The translations under genes were made by a program, and so were the position numbers. 64,000 bases of DNA from Sphingobium sp. CECT 9361 (GTDB lineage Bacteria; Pseudomonadota; Alphaproteobacteria; Sphingomonadales; Sphingomonadaceae), in NCBI RefSeq assembly GCF_918741285.1, contig NZ_CAKKNC010000002.1:247425-311424 (forward strand). The letters run 5' to 3'. Position 1 is the first letter of the stretch, and the number at the start of each line of letters is the position of its first letter. Under the pieces are notes generated by a model. It was not told where the DNA came from and searched no databases. It was given only the letters and a program-made list of their open reading frames with translations. Shown here piece by piece: positions 34,532-44,493 of this stretch.

Positions 34532-35383
34532 CTAGGCTGCTTCTTTAGCTGTCAGATAGCCGACCACCTGGGCAAGCGTCGCCTTCAGATCGCGGCGGTG
34601 CACGACCATGTCGATCATGCCGTGATCGAGCAGATATTCGGCGCGTTGGAAGCCCTCTGGCAGTTTTTCGCGAATGGTGTTTTCGATCACGCGCTGTCCG
34701 GCAAAGCCGATGAGGGCATTGGGTTCGGCAATCTGTACGTCGCCCAGCATCGCATAGCTGGCGGTCACGCCACCCGTGGTCGGATCGGTCAGCACGACGA
34801 TATAAGGAAGGCCCGCCGCGTGGAGTTTCTGGATCGCGGCCGTAGCGCGCGGCATCTGCATGAGGGAAAGAATACCCTCCTGCATCCGCGCGCCGCCTGC
34901 TGCGGTGAAGATGATGTAGGGCGCGCGATGGGCAATGGCTTCCTCGACGCCCTGAACGAAAGCTGCGCCCACACCCATGCCCATGGAACCGCCCATATAG
35001 GCGAAATCCTGTATGCCCAGTACGACAGTGCTGCCGTCGATGGCGCCCCGTGCGTTGATCAGCGCGTCGGTTTCACCCGTTGCGGTGCGCGCCGCCTTGA
35101 TGCGGTCGACATATTTCTTAGAATCGCGGAATTTCAGCGGATCTTCGCGGACGGTCGGCGTGGAAAGCACGACAAAACCAGCATCGAGCAACTGATTGAA
35201 GCGCGCTTTTGGACCGATGCGGCCATGATGATCGCATTTGGGGCAGACCGACAGATTCTCTTCCCACTCCCGCGTGAAGATCATCTGACCGCAATTGCCG
35301 CACTTATGCCAGAGCGTGTCGGTGTTTTCATTCTTCTTCGCGATGAAGGGAATGACGTTGCGAACGCGGTTGATCCAGCTCAT
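34532..35383 (-). CDS. accD: Acetyl-CoA carboxylase carboxyltransferase subunit beta AccD
   Basis: AccD forms the carboxyltransferase with AccA in fatty-acid synthesis. This 283-residue protein has the N-terminal zinc ribbon ([12 protein letters not shown]... [10 protein letters not shown]-x2-C, C-x2-C) and the crotonase-like core with [15 protein letters not shown] and [12 protein letters not shown]. It starts in an ATGA overlap with the trpA stop, implying coupled translation in the trp operon. Confidence 0.95.
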   Translation of the reverse strand: MSWINRVRNVIPFIAKKNENTDTLWHKCGNCGQMIFTREWEENLSVCPKCDHHGRIGPKARFNQLLDAGFVVLSTPTVREDPLKFRDSKKYVDRIKAARTATGETDALINARGAIDGSTVVLGIQDFAYMGGSMGMGVGAAFVQGVEEAIAHRAPYIIFTAAGGARMQEGILSLMQMPRATAAIQKLHAAGLPYIVVLTDPTTGGVTASYAMLGDVQIAEPNALIGFAGQRVIENTIREKLPEGFQRAEYLLDHGMIDMVVHRRDLKATLAQVVGYLTAKEAA

Positions 35384-36192
35384 GTGACAGGCTCTTTGAC
35401 GGTAAGGGCTGCGCGGAGGGAGGCGACATAGTCTGTGACGTAGGCCGCAGACTGATTGCCATGGGTTCCCACGATGTCGATGATCGCCGAACCCACGACC
35501 ACACCATCGGCCACCCGACCGATGGCAGCGGCCTGCTCCGGCGTGCGGATGCCGAAACCTACGGCGATTGGGATATCGGTGGCAGCCTTGAGCTTGCCGA
35601 CCGCATTTTCGATGCTGGCCTGCTGCGCTTGTTGCTTGCCGGTTATGCCTGCGACCGACACATAATAGAGGAAGCCGCTGGCGCCATTGAGAACCGTAGG
35701 CAAGCGCGCATCATCCGTGGTCGGCGTCGCGAGGCGCACGAGATGCAGTCCGGCGTTGCGGAGCGCGGGGCCAAGTTCGCCGTCTTCTTCGGGCGGGATA
35801 TCCACGCAGATGACGCCATCGACACCGGCGTTGCGCGCTGCGGTCGCGAACCACTCGCCACCGCGCCGGACCATCGGGTTGGCATATCCCATCAGGATCA
35901 GCGGCGTTTCAGGGTGACGCTGACGGAAGGCCGTGGCGATTGCAAGGATGTCGGCTGTCTTCGTGCCTGCGCCGAGGCTGCGCAAATTGGCAAGCTGGAT
36001 GGCTTGGCCGTCGGCCATCGGGTCGGTGAAGGGCATGCCCAGTTCGATAATGTCAGCGCCGCCCGCGACGAGCGCGTCGAGGATCGCCGCGGTATCGCCC
36101 GGTGTCGGATCGCCGGCGGTAACGAAGGTGATGAGCGCAGCGCGCCCTTCCGCACGGCATTTGGCGAAGCGGGTGGAGAGACGGTCGTTCAT
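35380..36192 (-). CDS. trpA: Tryptophan synthase alpha subunit TrpA
   Basis: TrpA cleaves indole-3-glycerol phosphate to indole and glyceraldehyde 3-phosphate. The 270-residue TIM barrel starts at ATG 36192 ([13 protein letters not shown]), 1 nt after the trpB stop. The catalytic Glu and Asp lie in [16 protein letters not shown], the phosphate site in [15 protein letters not shown] and [10 protein letters not shown]. The open frame upstream of 36192 lies inside trpB and is not expected to be translated. It couples with accD through an ATGA overlap. Confidence 0.95.
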   Translation of the reverse strand: MNDRLSTRFAKCRAEGRAALITFVTAGDPTPGDTAAILDALVAGGADIIELGMPFTDPMADGQAIQLANLRSLGAGTKTADILAIATAFRQRHPETPLILMGYANPMVRRGGEWFATAARNAGVDGVICVDIPPEEDGELGPALRNAGLHLVRLATPTTDDARLPTVLNGASGFLYYVSVAGITGKQQAQQASIENAVGKLKAATDIPIAVGFGIRTPEQAAAIGRVADGVVVGSAIIDIVGTHGNQSAAYVTDYVASLRAALTVKEPVT

Positions 36193-36193
36193 G

Positions 36194-37438
36194 TCAGATA
36201 TCCACGCCGAGTGCTTCGGCCACGGTGAAGATGTCCTTGTCCCCGCGACCGCACAGATTGGCGATGATGATCTGGTCACGATCCATTTCACGGGCCTTGC
36301 GGGCGACAGCGGCGATGGCATGGCTGGGTTCGAGAGCGGGGATGATCCCTTCGGTACGGCAGAGAAGCTGGAATCCCTCCAGCGCTTCCTTGTCGGTCAC
36401 CGATTCATATTGCACGCGGCCGATATCCTTCAGCCAGCTATGCTCCGGGCCGATGCCGGGATAATCGAGACCGGCGGAAATGCTGTGTGCTTCGGCGATC
36501 TGGCCGTCTTCGTCCTGTAGCAGAAACGTCTTGTTGCCGTGGAGGATGCCGGGGGTACCGCCTGCAAGGCTGGCAGCATGTTCGCCGCTTTCGATGCCGT
36601 GACCTGCCGCTTCGATACCCAGCATGGCGACATCGGGATCGTCGAGGAAGGGATGGAAGAGGCCGATGGCGTTGGAGCCGCCGCCGATGGCTGCGATCAG
36701 CAGGTCGGGCAGCCGTCCGGCCAGTTCCTGAATCTGTTCGCGGGCTTCACGGCCAATGACCGATTGAAATTCGCGGACGAGTTCGGGGTAGGGATGTGGA
36801 CCCGCTGCCGTGCCGATGATGTAGAAGGTGTCGTGAACGTTGGCGACCCAATCGCGGAGCGCTTCATTCATGGCGTCCTTGAGCGTGCGCGCGCCGCTCT
36901 GCACCGCTACGACCTCGGCGCCGAGCAGCTTCATGCGGAAGACATTGGGCTGCTGCCGTTCGATATCGCGGGCGCCCATGTAGATGACGCAGGGCAAGCC
37001 GAAGCGTGCTGCGACGGTCGCGGTGGCCACGCCATGCTGGCCTGCGCCGGTTTCCGCGATGATCCGCGTCTTGCCCATGCGCTTGGCGAGCAGGATCTGG
37101 CCGATGCAGTTGTTGATCTTGTGCGCGCCGGTGTGGTTCAGCTCGTCGCGCTTGAACCAGACTTGTGCGCCCTTGCCCTCCGGTGCACTTTCTCGCAGCG
37201 TTTCGGTCAGGCGTTCGGCGTAATAAAGCGGGCTGGGGCGGCCCACATAATGCTTCATCAGCCAGTCGAATTCCTCATGGAATTTCGGATCGGCCATCGC
37301 CGCGCGATAATGGCGGTCGAGGTCGAGGACGAGCGGCATCAGCGTTTCGGCGACATAGCGTCCACCGAATTGGCCGAAATGACCATTCTCGTCGGGTTGT
37401 GCGCGGAAGCTGTTGGCGAGGGGTGCGTGCTGGGTCAT
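36194..37438 (-). CDS. trpB: Tryptophan synthase beta subunit TrpB
   Basis: TrpB is the PLP enzyme that condenses indole with serine. From ATG 37438 ([11 protein letters not shown], after the trpF ATGA overlap) it has 414 residues. Signatures are [15 protein letters not shown], the PLP lysine in [14 protein letters not shown], the phosphate loop [13 protein letters not shown], and the C-terminal [16 protein letters not shown]. The open frame to 37768 is antisense-like extension over trpF and was not used. Confidence 0.96.
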   Translation of the reverse strand: MTQHAPLANSFRAQPDENGHFGQFGGRYVAETLMPLVLDLDRHYRAAMADPKFHEEFDWLMKHYVGRPSPLYYAERLTETLRESAPEGKGAQVWFKRDELNHTGAHKINNCIGQILLAKRMGKTRIIAETGAGQHGVATATVAARFGLPCVIYMGARDIERQQPNVFRMKLLGAEVVAVQSGARTLKDAMNEALRDWVANVHDTFYIIGTAAGPHPYPELVREFQSVIGREAREQIQELAGRLPDLLIAAIGGGSNAIGLFHPFLDDPDVAMLGIEAAGHGIESGEHAASLAGGTPGILHGNKTFLLQDEDGQIAEAHSISAGLDYPGIGPEHSWLKDIGRVQYESVTDKEALEGFQLLCRTEGIIPALEPSHAIAAVARKAREMDRDQIIIANLCGRGDKDIFTVAEALGVDI

Positions 37439-38076
37439 GATCGGGAAACCGCTTTGCAGAAGGCAGCGATCTTGTCCACATCCTTGATGCCTGGCGAACT
37501 TTCTACGCCGGAGGATACGTCCACAAGAGGGGTGCGGGTGACGGTGACTGCTTCGGCCACATTGTCGGGGTCGAGGCCGCCTGACAGGCCCCAGGGGAGC
37601 GGCGAGTTGAAGCCGACGAGCAGCGTCCAGTCGAATCGCAGGCCCATGCCGCCGGGAAGCGATGCACCATCCGGGGTTTTTGCGTCGTAGAGGAGGAAAT
37701 CGGCGGCGCCCGTATAAGCGCGGCCTTGGTCGAGGTCGGCGCGGGTTTTGACGGAAATAGCTTTCCACAGGGGCAGGCCGAAGCGCGCGCGGATCGCGGC
37801 GGTTCTTTCGGGGCTTTCGTGGCCGTGAAGCTGGATAGCGGTGACGCCTGCCTGCTTGGCTTGGGTGATGGTGTCGTCGTCCGGATCGACCATGACGCCT
37901 ACACTAACGACATGCGGGGGGACGCGCGCCGTGAGACCGGCGGCGCGGTCGAAATCGATGTGGCGGGGGCTTTTGGGGAAAAAGACGAAGCCGACATGGC
38001 TGGCCCCGGCTTTCAGGGCCGCATCGAGCGTTTCCGGCGTGGAAAGGCCGCAGATTTTGGTGGCGATTCGGGACAT
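37435..38076 (-). CDS. trpF: Phosphoribosylanthranilate isomerase TrpF
   Basis: TrpF isomerises phosphoribosylanthranilate in tryptophan synthesis. The 213-residue TIM barrel shows the catalytic Cys in [29 protein letters not shown], the Asp/substrate loop in [18 protein letters not shown] and the C-terminal [15 protein letters not shown]. It is the first gene of trpF-trpB-trpA-accD-folC. The start ATG 38076 has a weak ribosome-binding site. No leader peptide or attenuator is apparent upstream; the spacer to pyrF holds a REP-like sequence instead. Confidence 0.95.
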   Translation of the reverse strand: MSRIATKICGLSTPETLDAALKAGASHVGFVFFPKSPRHIDFDRAAGLTARVPPHVVSVGVMVDPDDDTITQAKQAGVTAIQLHGHESPERTAAIRARFGLPLWKAISVKTRADLDQGRAYTGAADFLLYDAKTPDGASLPGGMGLRFDWTLLVGFNSPLPWGLSGGLDPDNVAEAVTVTRTPLVDVSSGVESSPGIKDVDKIAAFCKAVSRS

Positions 38077-38109
38077 GGCGCGGGTTTAGACGGGTTAGCG
38101 CATCATACC

Positions 38110-38146
38110 AACTGGAGATGGATTTCCACCTTCGTGGGCATCACGG
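38110..38146. repeat. Degenerate REP-like intergenic repeat
   Basis: Read on the minus strand this region (GATGCCCACGAAGGTGGAAAT, continuing CCATCTCCAG) resembles the widespread intergenic motif of the form ATTCCCGCGAAGGCGGGAATCC with several changes. The core CCAC-CTTC-GTGG is a weak dyad. It lies in the trpF-pyrF spacer. Confidence 0.5.
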
Positions 38147-38152
38147 ATGATA

Positions 38153-38827
38153 TCAGAGCGTTGCTTCGATCTCGCGAGCGGCCAGATCGGGGTCCTGCGC
38201 CATGGTGATCGGGCGGCCCACGACCAACATGGATGCGCCGCGATCCAGTGCCTGTCGGGGCGTAACGGCGCGCTTTTGGTCGCCCATCGCGCCGCCAGCG
38301 GGGCGGACGCCGGGGACGACGAAATAGCCATCGTGCCATGCGCGCTTTGCGATGGCGACCTCTGCACCGGAACAGACGATGCCGTCGCAGCCTGCACTTT
38401 TGGCGAGTTCCGCCAGCCGCGCGACCTGATCCTCTGCGCGGGCACTGACGCCGATATCATTGAGGTCGCTATCGTCGAGGCTGGTGAGGACAGTTACGGC
38501 GACGACCTTCGTGTTGAGGCCGGCGGCGGCTTTCGCATTCTCCAGCATCGCGCGGCCACCCGCGGCATGGACGGTGATGACGGCCGGTTCCAGAACGTGA
38601 AGCGCCTGCACTGCCTTCGCGACGGTGTTGGGAATGTCATGCAGTTTAAGGTCGAGGAAGATGGGCAGGCCGATCTTCGCCATTTCGTGCACACCATGAT
38701 GACCGTTGGCGCAGAAAAATTCGAGACCCAGCTTCAGTCCGCCGACATGGCGCCGCACTTTGGTCGCCAAGGCCTGCGCCTTGAGCAGGTCGGGCGTGTC
38801 GAGTGCTATGTAGATCGGGCTGGTCAT
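38153..38827 (-). CDS. pyrF: Orotidine 5'-phosphate decarboxylase PyrF
   Basis: PyrF makes UMP in pyrimidine synthesis. The 224-residue TIM barrel carries the catalytic signature FLDLKLHDIPNTVAKA (D-x-K-x2-D), the substrate segment LKLGLEFFCANG, and the phosphate-binding VVPGVRPAGGAMGDQKR and VGRPITMAQDP. Its start overlaps the stop of the LapA-like gene in an ATGA. It lies in the same direction as trpF, but the 76-nt gap contains the REP-like element. Confidence 0.95.
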   Translation of the reverse strand: MTSPIYIALDTPDLLKAQALATKVRRHVGGLKLGLEFFCANGHHGVHEMAKIGLPIFLDLKLHDIPNTVAKAVQALHVLEPAVITVHAAGGRAMLENAKAAAGLNTKVVAVTVLTSLDDSDLNDIGVSARAEDQVARLAELAKSAGCDGIVCSGAEVAIAKRAWHDGYFVVPGVRPAGGAMGDQKRAVTPRQALDRGASMLVVGRPITMAQDPDLAAREIEATL

Positions 38828-39141
38828 GATGCGTTCGGTACTATGGTAATGTCTTCGGGCGGAAGCATGGGGGCAGGGGGCGGGGGCGGTACGGCTGTAG
38901 CGTTGGCTAGTGCCTTTTCCATCGATTCCAACCGTTTACGCATGCTCCATCGCGTAGCGCGCAAGGCGATCCACAAGGGCACCGCGCCCAGCAGGAACGC
39001 GGCCATCATCAGGATCGGCAGCTTGATATCCGCGACCAGATCGCCCCAGAGTTTTACGGGAACCGACGCCCAGTTCGCCTTGCAGAACAAGGCAATAGCG
39101 ACGGCGATCACCACCCAGAACGCGGTTTTCAGAAACTGCAT
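38824..39141 (-). CDS. LapA-domain inner-membrane protein
   Basis: A 105-residue protein with two hydrophobic segments (FLKTAFWVVIAVAIALFC and ILMMAAFLLGAVPLWIALR) followed by a basic and helical stretch and a Pro-rich tail. The layout matches LapA (lipopolysaccharide assembly protein A) domain proteins, which in E. coli help control LpxC stability with LapB; no LapB is adjacent. It is coupled to pyrF by an ATGA overlap and lies downstream of purB. Confidence 0.75.
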   Translation of the reverse strand: MQFLKTAFWVVIAVAIALFCKANWASVPVKLWGDLVADIKLPILMMAAFLLGAVPLWIALRATRWSMRKRLESMEKALANATAVPPPPPAPMLPPEDITIVPNAS

Positions 39142-39216
39142 CGGAAGCCCTCTTGCTGTTGCTCGATGCAGTCTAGGGGATTTCGCATGGTCGTTCCAGC
39201 CCTACCGCCGCAGCGG

Positions 39217-40533
39217 TCAGGCTTGCCCGAAGACGCGGGTGAAGATCGTGTCGACCTGCTTGAAGTGATAATCGAGATTGAACTTGTCTTCGATCTCCTG
39301 CGCGGACAGCGCAGCGGCAACATCGGCGTCGGCCTTGAGCAATTCGAGCAGCGAAAGCGCGCCGTCCGATTCCCAGACCTTCATGGCGTTGCGCTGGACA
39401 TAGCGATAGCTGTCCTCCCGGCTCACTCCGGCCTGCGTCAGTGCCAACAGCACGCGCTGCGAGTGAACGAGGCCGCCCATCTTGTCGAGATTCTTCATCA
39501 TCCGCTCAGGGTAGACGAGCAGCTTGTCGATGACTCCGGTCAAGCGACCCAGCGCGAAATCGAGGGTGATCGTGGCATCGGGGGCGATGTAGCGTTCGAC
39601 CGAGGAGTGGCTGATATCGCGCTCATGCCAGAGCGCGACGTTCTCCATAGCGGGCAGAGCGTAGGCGCGGACCATGCGCGCGAGGCCGGTCAGGTTTTCG
39701 GTCAGCACGGGGTTGCGCTTGTGCGGCATGGCCGAGGAGCCTTTCTGGCCGGGCGAGAAATATTCTTCTGCTTCCAGAACTTCGGTGCGCTGAAGATGGC
39801 GCACTTCGATCGAAAGGCGTTCGATGGAAGACGCAACCACGCCCAGCACAGCAAAGAACATGGCGTGCCGGTCGCGGGGTATGACCTGCGTAGAGACGGG
39901 TTCGACGGCGAGGCCGAGCTTCGCGGCAACATGCTCTTCGACCTTGGGATCGATATTGGCGAAGGTGCCGACCGCGCCGGAGATCGCGCAGGTGGCAATT
40001 TCCTCGCGTGCGGCGACGAGGCGCGCGCGGCAGCGGGAAAATTCGGCATAGGCTTCGGCCATCTTGAGGCCGAAAGTAACGGGTTCGGCATGGATGCCAT
40101 GGCTGCGGCCGATGGTGGGCGTCAGCTTATGTTCGAAGGCGCGGCGCTTGATGACGGCCAGCAGGGCGTCGATGTCCGCGATCAATATGTCGCTGGCGCG
40201 GGCAAGCTGTACCGCCAGACAGGTGTCGAGTACGTCGCTGGAGGTCATGCCCTGATGCATGAAGCGCGCTTCGTCGCCCACATTTTCCGCCACCCAGGTG
40301 AGGAAGGCGATGACGTCGTGCTTGGTCACGGCTTCGATCGCGTCGATGGCCGCAACGTCGATGGTCGGGTTGGTCGCCCACCAGTCCCACAGCGCCTTGG
40401 CCGCCGATTGGGGCACTACGCCCAGATCGGCCAAAGCCTCCGTCGCATGCGCCTCAATCTCAAACCATATGCGGAAACGGCTTTCCGGTTCCCAGATGGC
40501 AGTCATTTCGGGGCGGGCATAACGCGGGATCAT
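39217..40533 (-). CDS. purB: Adenylosuccinate lyase PurB
   Basis: PurB cleaves SAICAR and adenylosuccinate in purine synthesis. The 438-residue protein of the fumarase/aspartase superfamily shows EVTKHDVIAFLTWV, the conserved His in MTSSDVLDTCLA, IGRSHGIHAEPVTFGLK, and the superfamily signature GSSAMPHKRNP (SxxMPxKxNP). Length and motifs are fully typical. It heads a minus-strand run with the LapA-like gene and pyrF (75-nt gap). Confidence 0.95.
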   Translation of the reverse strand: MIPRYARPEMTAIWEPESRFRIWFEIEAHATEALADLGVVPQSAAKALWDWWATNPTIDVAAIDAIEAVTKHDVIAFLTWVAENVGDEARFMHQGMTSSDVLDTCLAVQLARASDILIADIDALLAVIKRRAFEHKLTPTIGRSHGIHAEPVTFGLKMAEAYAEFSRCRARLVAAREEIATCAISGAVGTFANIDPKVEEHVAAKLGLAVEPVSTQVIPRDRHAMFFAVLGVVASSIERLSIEVRHLQRTEVLEAEEYFSPGQKGSSAMPHKRNPVLTENLTGLARMVRAYALPAMENVALWHERDISHSSVERYIAPDATITLDFALGRLTGVIDKLLVYPERMMKNLDKMGGLVHSQRVLLALTQAGVSREDSYRYVQRNAMKVWESDGALSLLELLKADADVAAALSAQEIEDKFNLDYHFKQVDTIFTRVFGQA

Positions 40534-40794
40534 TGGCGAATCCTGTCTGGAGAGGTCGCGTGCCGCCTAGCAGGCGTGAACAGGAGGGGCAATCTGTGAG
40601 GTTTAGATCACGGCTCGTCCCACTATGGGCGGGAGTCAGGGGCGAAACGCGTATTTCCGGCGATGGGTCGAAGTTCCATTGCAACCGGAAGTGGAACGAA
40701 GGGATGCATCGCCCCGTTTATTCAGGGCAAGTCGGATGCTTAGACGGCGCCATCGCCGGAGCGTCCAGACCGCTTGAAAATTTGGAGAGACGAC

Positions 40795-41262
40795 ATGATC
40801 CGTACCCTTCTTTGCTCGACGGCACTGCTGATTCCAGCGCCTGCCATGGCTCAGACTGCAACCCCTGCGCAGCAGCCAATGCCAGCCGCTCCTGCCGCGC
40901 CAGCGGCACCTATGCCTGCGGCACCGGCTCAGGCACAACCTGCACCTGCGCAAGACCCTGCGCAAACGACGACCGAAGCGCAGCCTGCTCAGCCTGCGGC
41001 TGGCGCAACCACAGTTGCGGCCATCGTGGACAGCGAGTTCCCGGCCTATGACGCCGACAAGTCCGGCCAGTTGGAAAAGGCAGAATTTTCCAAGTGGGTT
41101 GTTGCCCTGAAGGATCAGGAAATGAAATCTACGGGCAAGACGCTTCAACCTGCCGAAGTGACGGCTTGGGCAGACGGTGCGTTCGTGACGGCGGATGCCG
41201 ACAAGAACGGTACGATTACCAAGGAGGAGCTGGTCAGCTATCTCAGCGGTGGCGCAGCCTGA
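40795..41262 (+). CDS. Secreted EF-hand calcium-binding protein
   Basis: From ATG 40795, preceded by TTTGGAGAG, the product is 155 residues: signal peptide (MIRTLLCSTALLIPAPAMAQ), a long Ala/Pro/Gln-rich low-complexity linker, and a C-terminal domain with two EF-hand loops, DADKSGQLEKAEF and DADKNGTITKEEL. It probably binds Ca2+ in the periplasm or envelope. Similar low-complexity plus EF-hand proteins occur in sphingomonads; role unknown. It is monocistronic with its own terminator. The 261-bp gap to purB is a divergent promoter region. Confidence 0.82.
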   Translation: MIRTLLCSTALLIPAPAMAQTATPAQQPMPAAPAAPAAPMPAAPAQAQPAPAQDPAQTTTEAQPAQPAAGATTVAAIVDSEFPAYDADKSGQLEKAEFSKWVVALKDQEMKSTGKTLQPAEVTAWADGAFVTADADKNGTITKEELVSYLSGGAA

Positions 41263-41323
41263 TCTGACGGTCGCGAAGGTGTCATGATAGCTGGCTGAAA
41301 AACTGGCGCATGGCGAAGAATGT

Positions 41324-41357
41324 GGGCGGTCTGGATATTCCGGGCCGCCCCTTTCTT
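41324..41357 (+). terminator. Rho-independent terminator between the EF-hand gene and parE
   Basis: GGGCGGTCTGG at 41324-41334 pairs with CCGGGCCGCCC at 41340-41350 (two G-U pairs) around a 5-nt loop (ATATT), followed by CTTTCTT. It lies between convergent genes: 62 nt after the EF-hand stop and just outside the parE stop, which overlaps the last bases. Confidence 0.78.
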
Positions 41358-43335
41358 ATGCGTCGATGGCTTCCTCGTCGACGGCGGCAGCGTTTTCCTG
41401 AATGAAGGCAAACCGATGCGCGGGGTTGGTCCCCATCAGACGATCCACCAGATCGCGCACGCCCGCACGTTCCTCATAATCCTGAGGCAGCGTAATCCGG
41501 ATCATACCCCGCGTCTTGGGGTCCATGGTCGTTTCGCGAAGCTGCATCGGATTCATTTCTCCCAGCCCTTTGAAGCGGCTGATTTCAACTTTCTTGTTCT
41601 TGAATTCTTTCTCCATCAATTCCAGCCGATGCACGTCATCGCGCGCGTAGAGGCTCTTTCCGCCGGACACGATGCGATACAGCGGCGGCTGGGCCAGATA
41701 AAGATGACCCCGGCGCACGAGTTCGGGCATTTCCTGGAAGAAAAACGTCATCAGCAAGGTCGCGATATGCGCGCCGTCCACATCGGCGTCGGTCATGATG
41801 ACGATCCGGTCGTACCGGAGGTGGTCGGGGTTGCAATCCTTGCGGGTGCCGCATCCCAGTGCCTGAATAAGATCGGCGATTTCCTGATTGGCCAGAATCT
41901 TGGCGCTGGTCGCAGAGGCCACGTTGAGAATCTTGCCACGGATGGGCAGGATGGCCTGCGTCTTGCGGTCGCGCGCCTGTTTGGCGGAACCGCCGGCGCT
42001 GTCGCCTTCGACGATGAAGATTTCGGTGCCTTCGGGCGAATCCGCCGAACAGTCGGTCAGCTTGCCGGGCAGACGCAGCTTACGGGCGGAAGTCGCCGTC
42101 TTGCGCTTGACGTCCTTTTCCTGCTTGCGCCGCAGCCGCTCGTCCATGCGATCGAGCACATAAGCGAGGAGCGCCTTGCCGCGATCCATATGATCGGACA
42201 GAAAATGATCGAAGTGATCGCGCACGGCGTTCTCGACGAGGCGCGCGGCTTCGGGAGATGTCAGCCGGTCCTTGGTCTGGCTTTGAAACTGTGGATCGCG
42301 GATAAACACCGAAAGCATGACTTCGCAGCAGGACATGATGTCTTCTGCCTGGATGTCCTTGGCCTTTTTCTGCCCGACCAGATCGCCGAACGCCCGGATG
42401 CCCTTGACGATGGCCGTGCGCAGCCCTGCTTCATGCGTTCCCCCATCGGGGGTCGGGATAGTGTTGCAATACCAGCTATAGCTGCCGTCCGACCAGAGCG
42501 GCCAGGCAATGGCCCACTCAACGCGGCCGGCGGTGGCGGGGAAATCCTGATTGCCGGTAAAGAAGCTCGTCGTTGCACATTCGCGGTCGCCAATCTGTTC
42601 GCGCAGATGGTCCGACAAGCCGCCGGGGAATTGAAACGCAGCTTCGGCGGGCGTGTCGTCTGTGATGAGCGAAGGGTCGCATTTCCAGCGAATTTCGACC
42701 CCCGCGAAGAGATACGCCTTGGACCGTGCCAGCCGATGCAGGCGAGCAGGCTTGAATTTCATTTCGCCGAAAATTTCGGTGTCGGGAATGAAGCTGACGG
42801 CGGTGCCGCGGCGATTGGGTGCTGCGCCGATCTTTTCGAGCGGCCCCTGCGCCAGTCCTTGCGAGAAAGTTTGCCGGAACAGTTCCTTGTTGCGCGCGAC
42901 CTCAACAACCGTTTCGACCGAAAGCGCGTTCACGACGCTGATGCCCACGCCATGCAGGCCGCCGGACGTCGCATAGGCCTTGTCACTGAATTTTCCGCCC
43001 GAATGGAGCGTGGTCAGGATGACTTCCAGCGCCGACTTGCCGGGAAATTTGGGATGCGGATCGACCGGGATGCCGCGTCCGTTGTCCGTGATCGTCAGCT
43101 TGTTGCCGGGTTCAAGCTGGATTTCGATGCGTGTCGCAAAGCCCGCCACGGCTTCGTCCATGGCGTTGTCGAGCACTTCGGACGCAAGATGGTGAAAGGC
43201 GCGTTCGTCGGTGCCGCCGATATACATGCCGGGTCGACGACGAACCGGCTCCAGTCCTTCGAGAACTTCGATTGCGGAAGCGTCGTAGCTGCCGGAGGGG
43301 GAAGGTGCGCCACCGGCGAAAAGGTCATCTGCCAT
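41356..43335 (-). CDS. parE: DNA topoisomerase IV subunit B ParE
   Basis: ParE is the ATPase subunit of topoisomerase IV, which decatenates chromosomes. From ATG 43335 (MADDLFAGG) it has 659 residues. GHKL motifs: [23 protein letters not shown] and [22 protein letters not shown] motifs: [15 protein letters not shown] and [11 protein letters not shown]. The GGLHGVG wording and absence of a GyrB-type C-terminal insertion support ParE over GyrB. The frame runs 12 codons upstream, but the family start is at 43335. Confidence 0.93.
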   Translation of the reverse strand: MADDLFAGGAPSPSGSYDASAIEVLEGLEPVRRRPGMYIGGTDERAFHHLASEVLDNAMDEAVAGFATRIEIQLEPGNKLTITDNGRGIPVDPHPKFPGKSALEVILTTLHSGGKFSDKAYATSGGLHGVGISVVNALSVETVVEVARNKELFRQTFSQGLAQGPLEKIGAAPNRRGTAVSFIPDTEIFGEMKFKPARLHRLARSKAYLFAGVEIRWKCDPSLITDDTPAEAAFQFPGGLSDHLREQIGDRECATTSFFTGNQDFPATAGRVEWAIAWPLWSDGSYSWYCNTIPTPDGGTHEAGLRTAIVKGIRAFGDLVGQKKAKDIQAEDIMSCCEVMLSVFIRDPQFQSQTKDRLTSPEAARLVENAVRDHFDHFLSDHMDRGKALLAYVLDRMDERLRRKQEKDVKRKTATSARKLRLPGKLTDCSADSPEGTEIFIVEGDSAGGSAKQARDRKTQAILPIRGKILNVASATSAKILANQEIADLIQALGCGTRKDCNPDHLRYDRIVIMTDADVDGAHIATLLMTFFFQEMPELVRRGHLYLAQPPLYRIVSGGKSLYARDDVHRLELMEKEFKNKKVEISRFKGLGEMNPMQLRETTMDPKTRGMIRITLPQDYEERAGVRDLVDRLMGTNPAHRFAFIQENAAAVDEEAIDA

Positions 43336-43399
43336 GCTAAATCTATAGGGCGTGCGCCTTGGCCTAAGCAAGGGGCGGGATCAACTGGGTTCCAGCGGT

Positions 43400-43419
43400 C
43401 TGTTGCTGCGATGCAACAG
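43400..43419. promoter_or_regulatory. Short dyad (stem or operator) in the parE/omp divergent region
   Basis: CTGTTGC at 43400-43406 and GCAACAG at 43413-43419 form a perfect 7-bp inverted repeat around a 6-nt spacer, in the 183-bp region shared by the divergent parE and outer-membrane protein genes. Could be an operator or an mRNA leader hairpin. Confidence 0.4.
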
Positions 43420-43518
43420 TCTGCCCCGTTTATCGTAGGTTAATGAAACCAAGCATCAACGCCATTCGTATCTGTCGCGTTCCTACCCCCCAAAGGAACG
43501 CTGAAAAAGGACAGTTTT

Positions 43519-44379
43519 ATGAAGACTTTGATGACCATTTCCCTTGGCGCACTTGCCATGGCTGCGGCCACGCCTGCCTTCGCGCAGTCGGACGATGCTG
43601 CGCGGAACTGGACTGGCCCGTATATCGGTGGGTCGCTGGGATTGGGCTGGCAGCCGAATTTCGACCGCGACACGCAGGAGACCCTGGCGTTCGATACCAA
43701 TCTGGACGGCACCTATGGCGATACCGTGCGTACGGCCACCGGTGGCAACGCATTCTCACCGGGCTTTTGCCGCGGCGTCGCGGGCAACTCACTGCCGGTA
43801 AGCTGCGGTAGCGACAAGGACAAGCGTACTGCGTGGAAGGTCCACGCCGGTTACGACATGCAAATGGGGAACTTCCTGGTCGGTGCGGTCGTCGAAGGTG
43901 GCAAGAGCAACTTCAGCAACAGCGTGTCGGGTTACAGCACGACGCCCGCGAACTATGTGTTCACGCGCAAGCTGGACTGGGACGGCGCAGCGCGCCTTCG
44001 TGCAGGGTACATCCTGCCGACCAACACCTTGCTCTATGGCACGGGCGGTCTCGCCTATGGCAAGATCAAGAACAGCTTTACGACCACTAATGGCTTCAAC
44101 AGCTTCACCGAAGAAAACCGTACCGACAAGGATTGGGGTTGGACAGCCGGTGGCGGCATCGAGCAGAAGGTTTCGCGGAACTTCTCGGTTGGCGTCCTCT
44201 ACAAATATACCCGCTTTAACGACAGCGGCTACACCGTGAACGCGGGTCAAGGCACGCCGCCTTCGCTCACCAATCCGTTCGTGAACCCCACGCAGACTGC
44301 CGGTTCCACCGACATTCAGCGCACCAGCGATCGTTTTGAAAATCATAGCGTGCAGGCAACCGCCAGCTTCCGCTTCTGA
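43519..44379 (+). CDS. Outer-membrane beta-barrel protein (Omp25/31/opacity-like)
   Basis: This 286-residue precursor has a clear signal peptide (KTLMTISLGALAMAAATPAFAQ) and continues with an eight-strand-type barrel: WTGPYIGGSLGLGWQPN, alternating aromatic strands, VGVLYKYTRFNDSG, and a C-terminal Phe motif (ATASFRF) for BAM insertion. It resembles Omp25/31-type or opacity proteins of alphaproteobacteria, which shape the outer membrane. Strong AAAGGA Shine-Dalgarno near 43494-43516, and a strong terminator follows, so it is monocistronic and probably well expressed. Confidence 0.87.
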   Translation: MKTLMTISLGALAMAAATPAFAQSDDAARNWTGPYIGGSLGLGWQPNFDRDTQETLAFDTNLDGTYGDTVRTATGGNAFSPGFCRGVAGNSLPVSCGSDKDKRTAWKVHAGYDMQMGNFLVGAVVEGGKSNFSNSVSGYSTTPANYVFTRKLDWDGAARLRAGYILPTNTLLYGTGGLAYGKIKNSFTTTNGFNSFTEENRTDKDWGWTAGGGIEQKVSRNFSVGVLYKYTRFNDSGYTVNAGQGTPPSLTNPFVNPTQTAGSTDIQRTSDRFENHSVQATASFRF

Positions 44380-44443
44380 TCGTATAGCGGACATAGAGAA
44401 GGGCTGCCGGAAACGGTGCCCCTTCTCATGGCATCACGATCCC

Positions 44444-44480
44444 AAAAAAAAGACCGCCTCGTTTGGGGCGGTCTTTTTTT
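44444..44480 (+). terminator. Bidirectional terminator between the barrel protein and gcrA
   Basis: AGACCGCC (44451-44458) pairs with GGCGGTCT (44467-44474) around an 8-nt loop; a run of seven A precedes it and a T-run follows. Because of the A/T flanks it should terminate both the outer-membrane gene and gcrA, which converge here. Confidence 0.93.
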
Positions 44481-44493
44481 GCAGTTGGAGGTT

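Noticed and set aside
36193..37768. N-terminally extended TrpB (through the trpF gene)
   Set aside because: The extension reads through trpF in another frame and is Arg/Pro-rich nonsense; the family start MTQHAPL at 37438 sits in an ATGA overlap.
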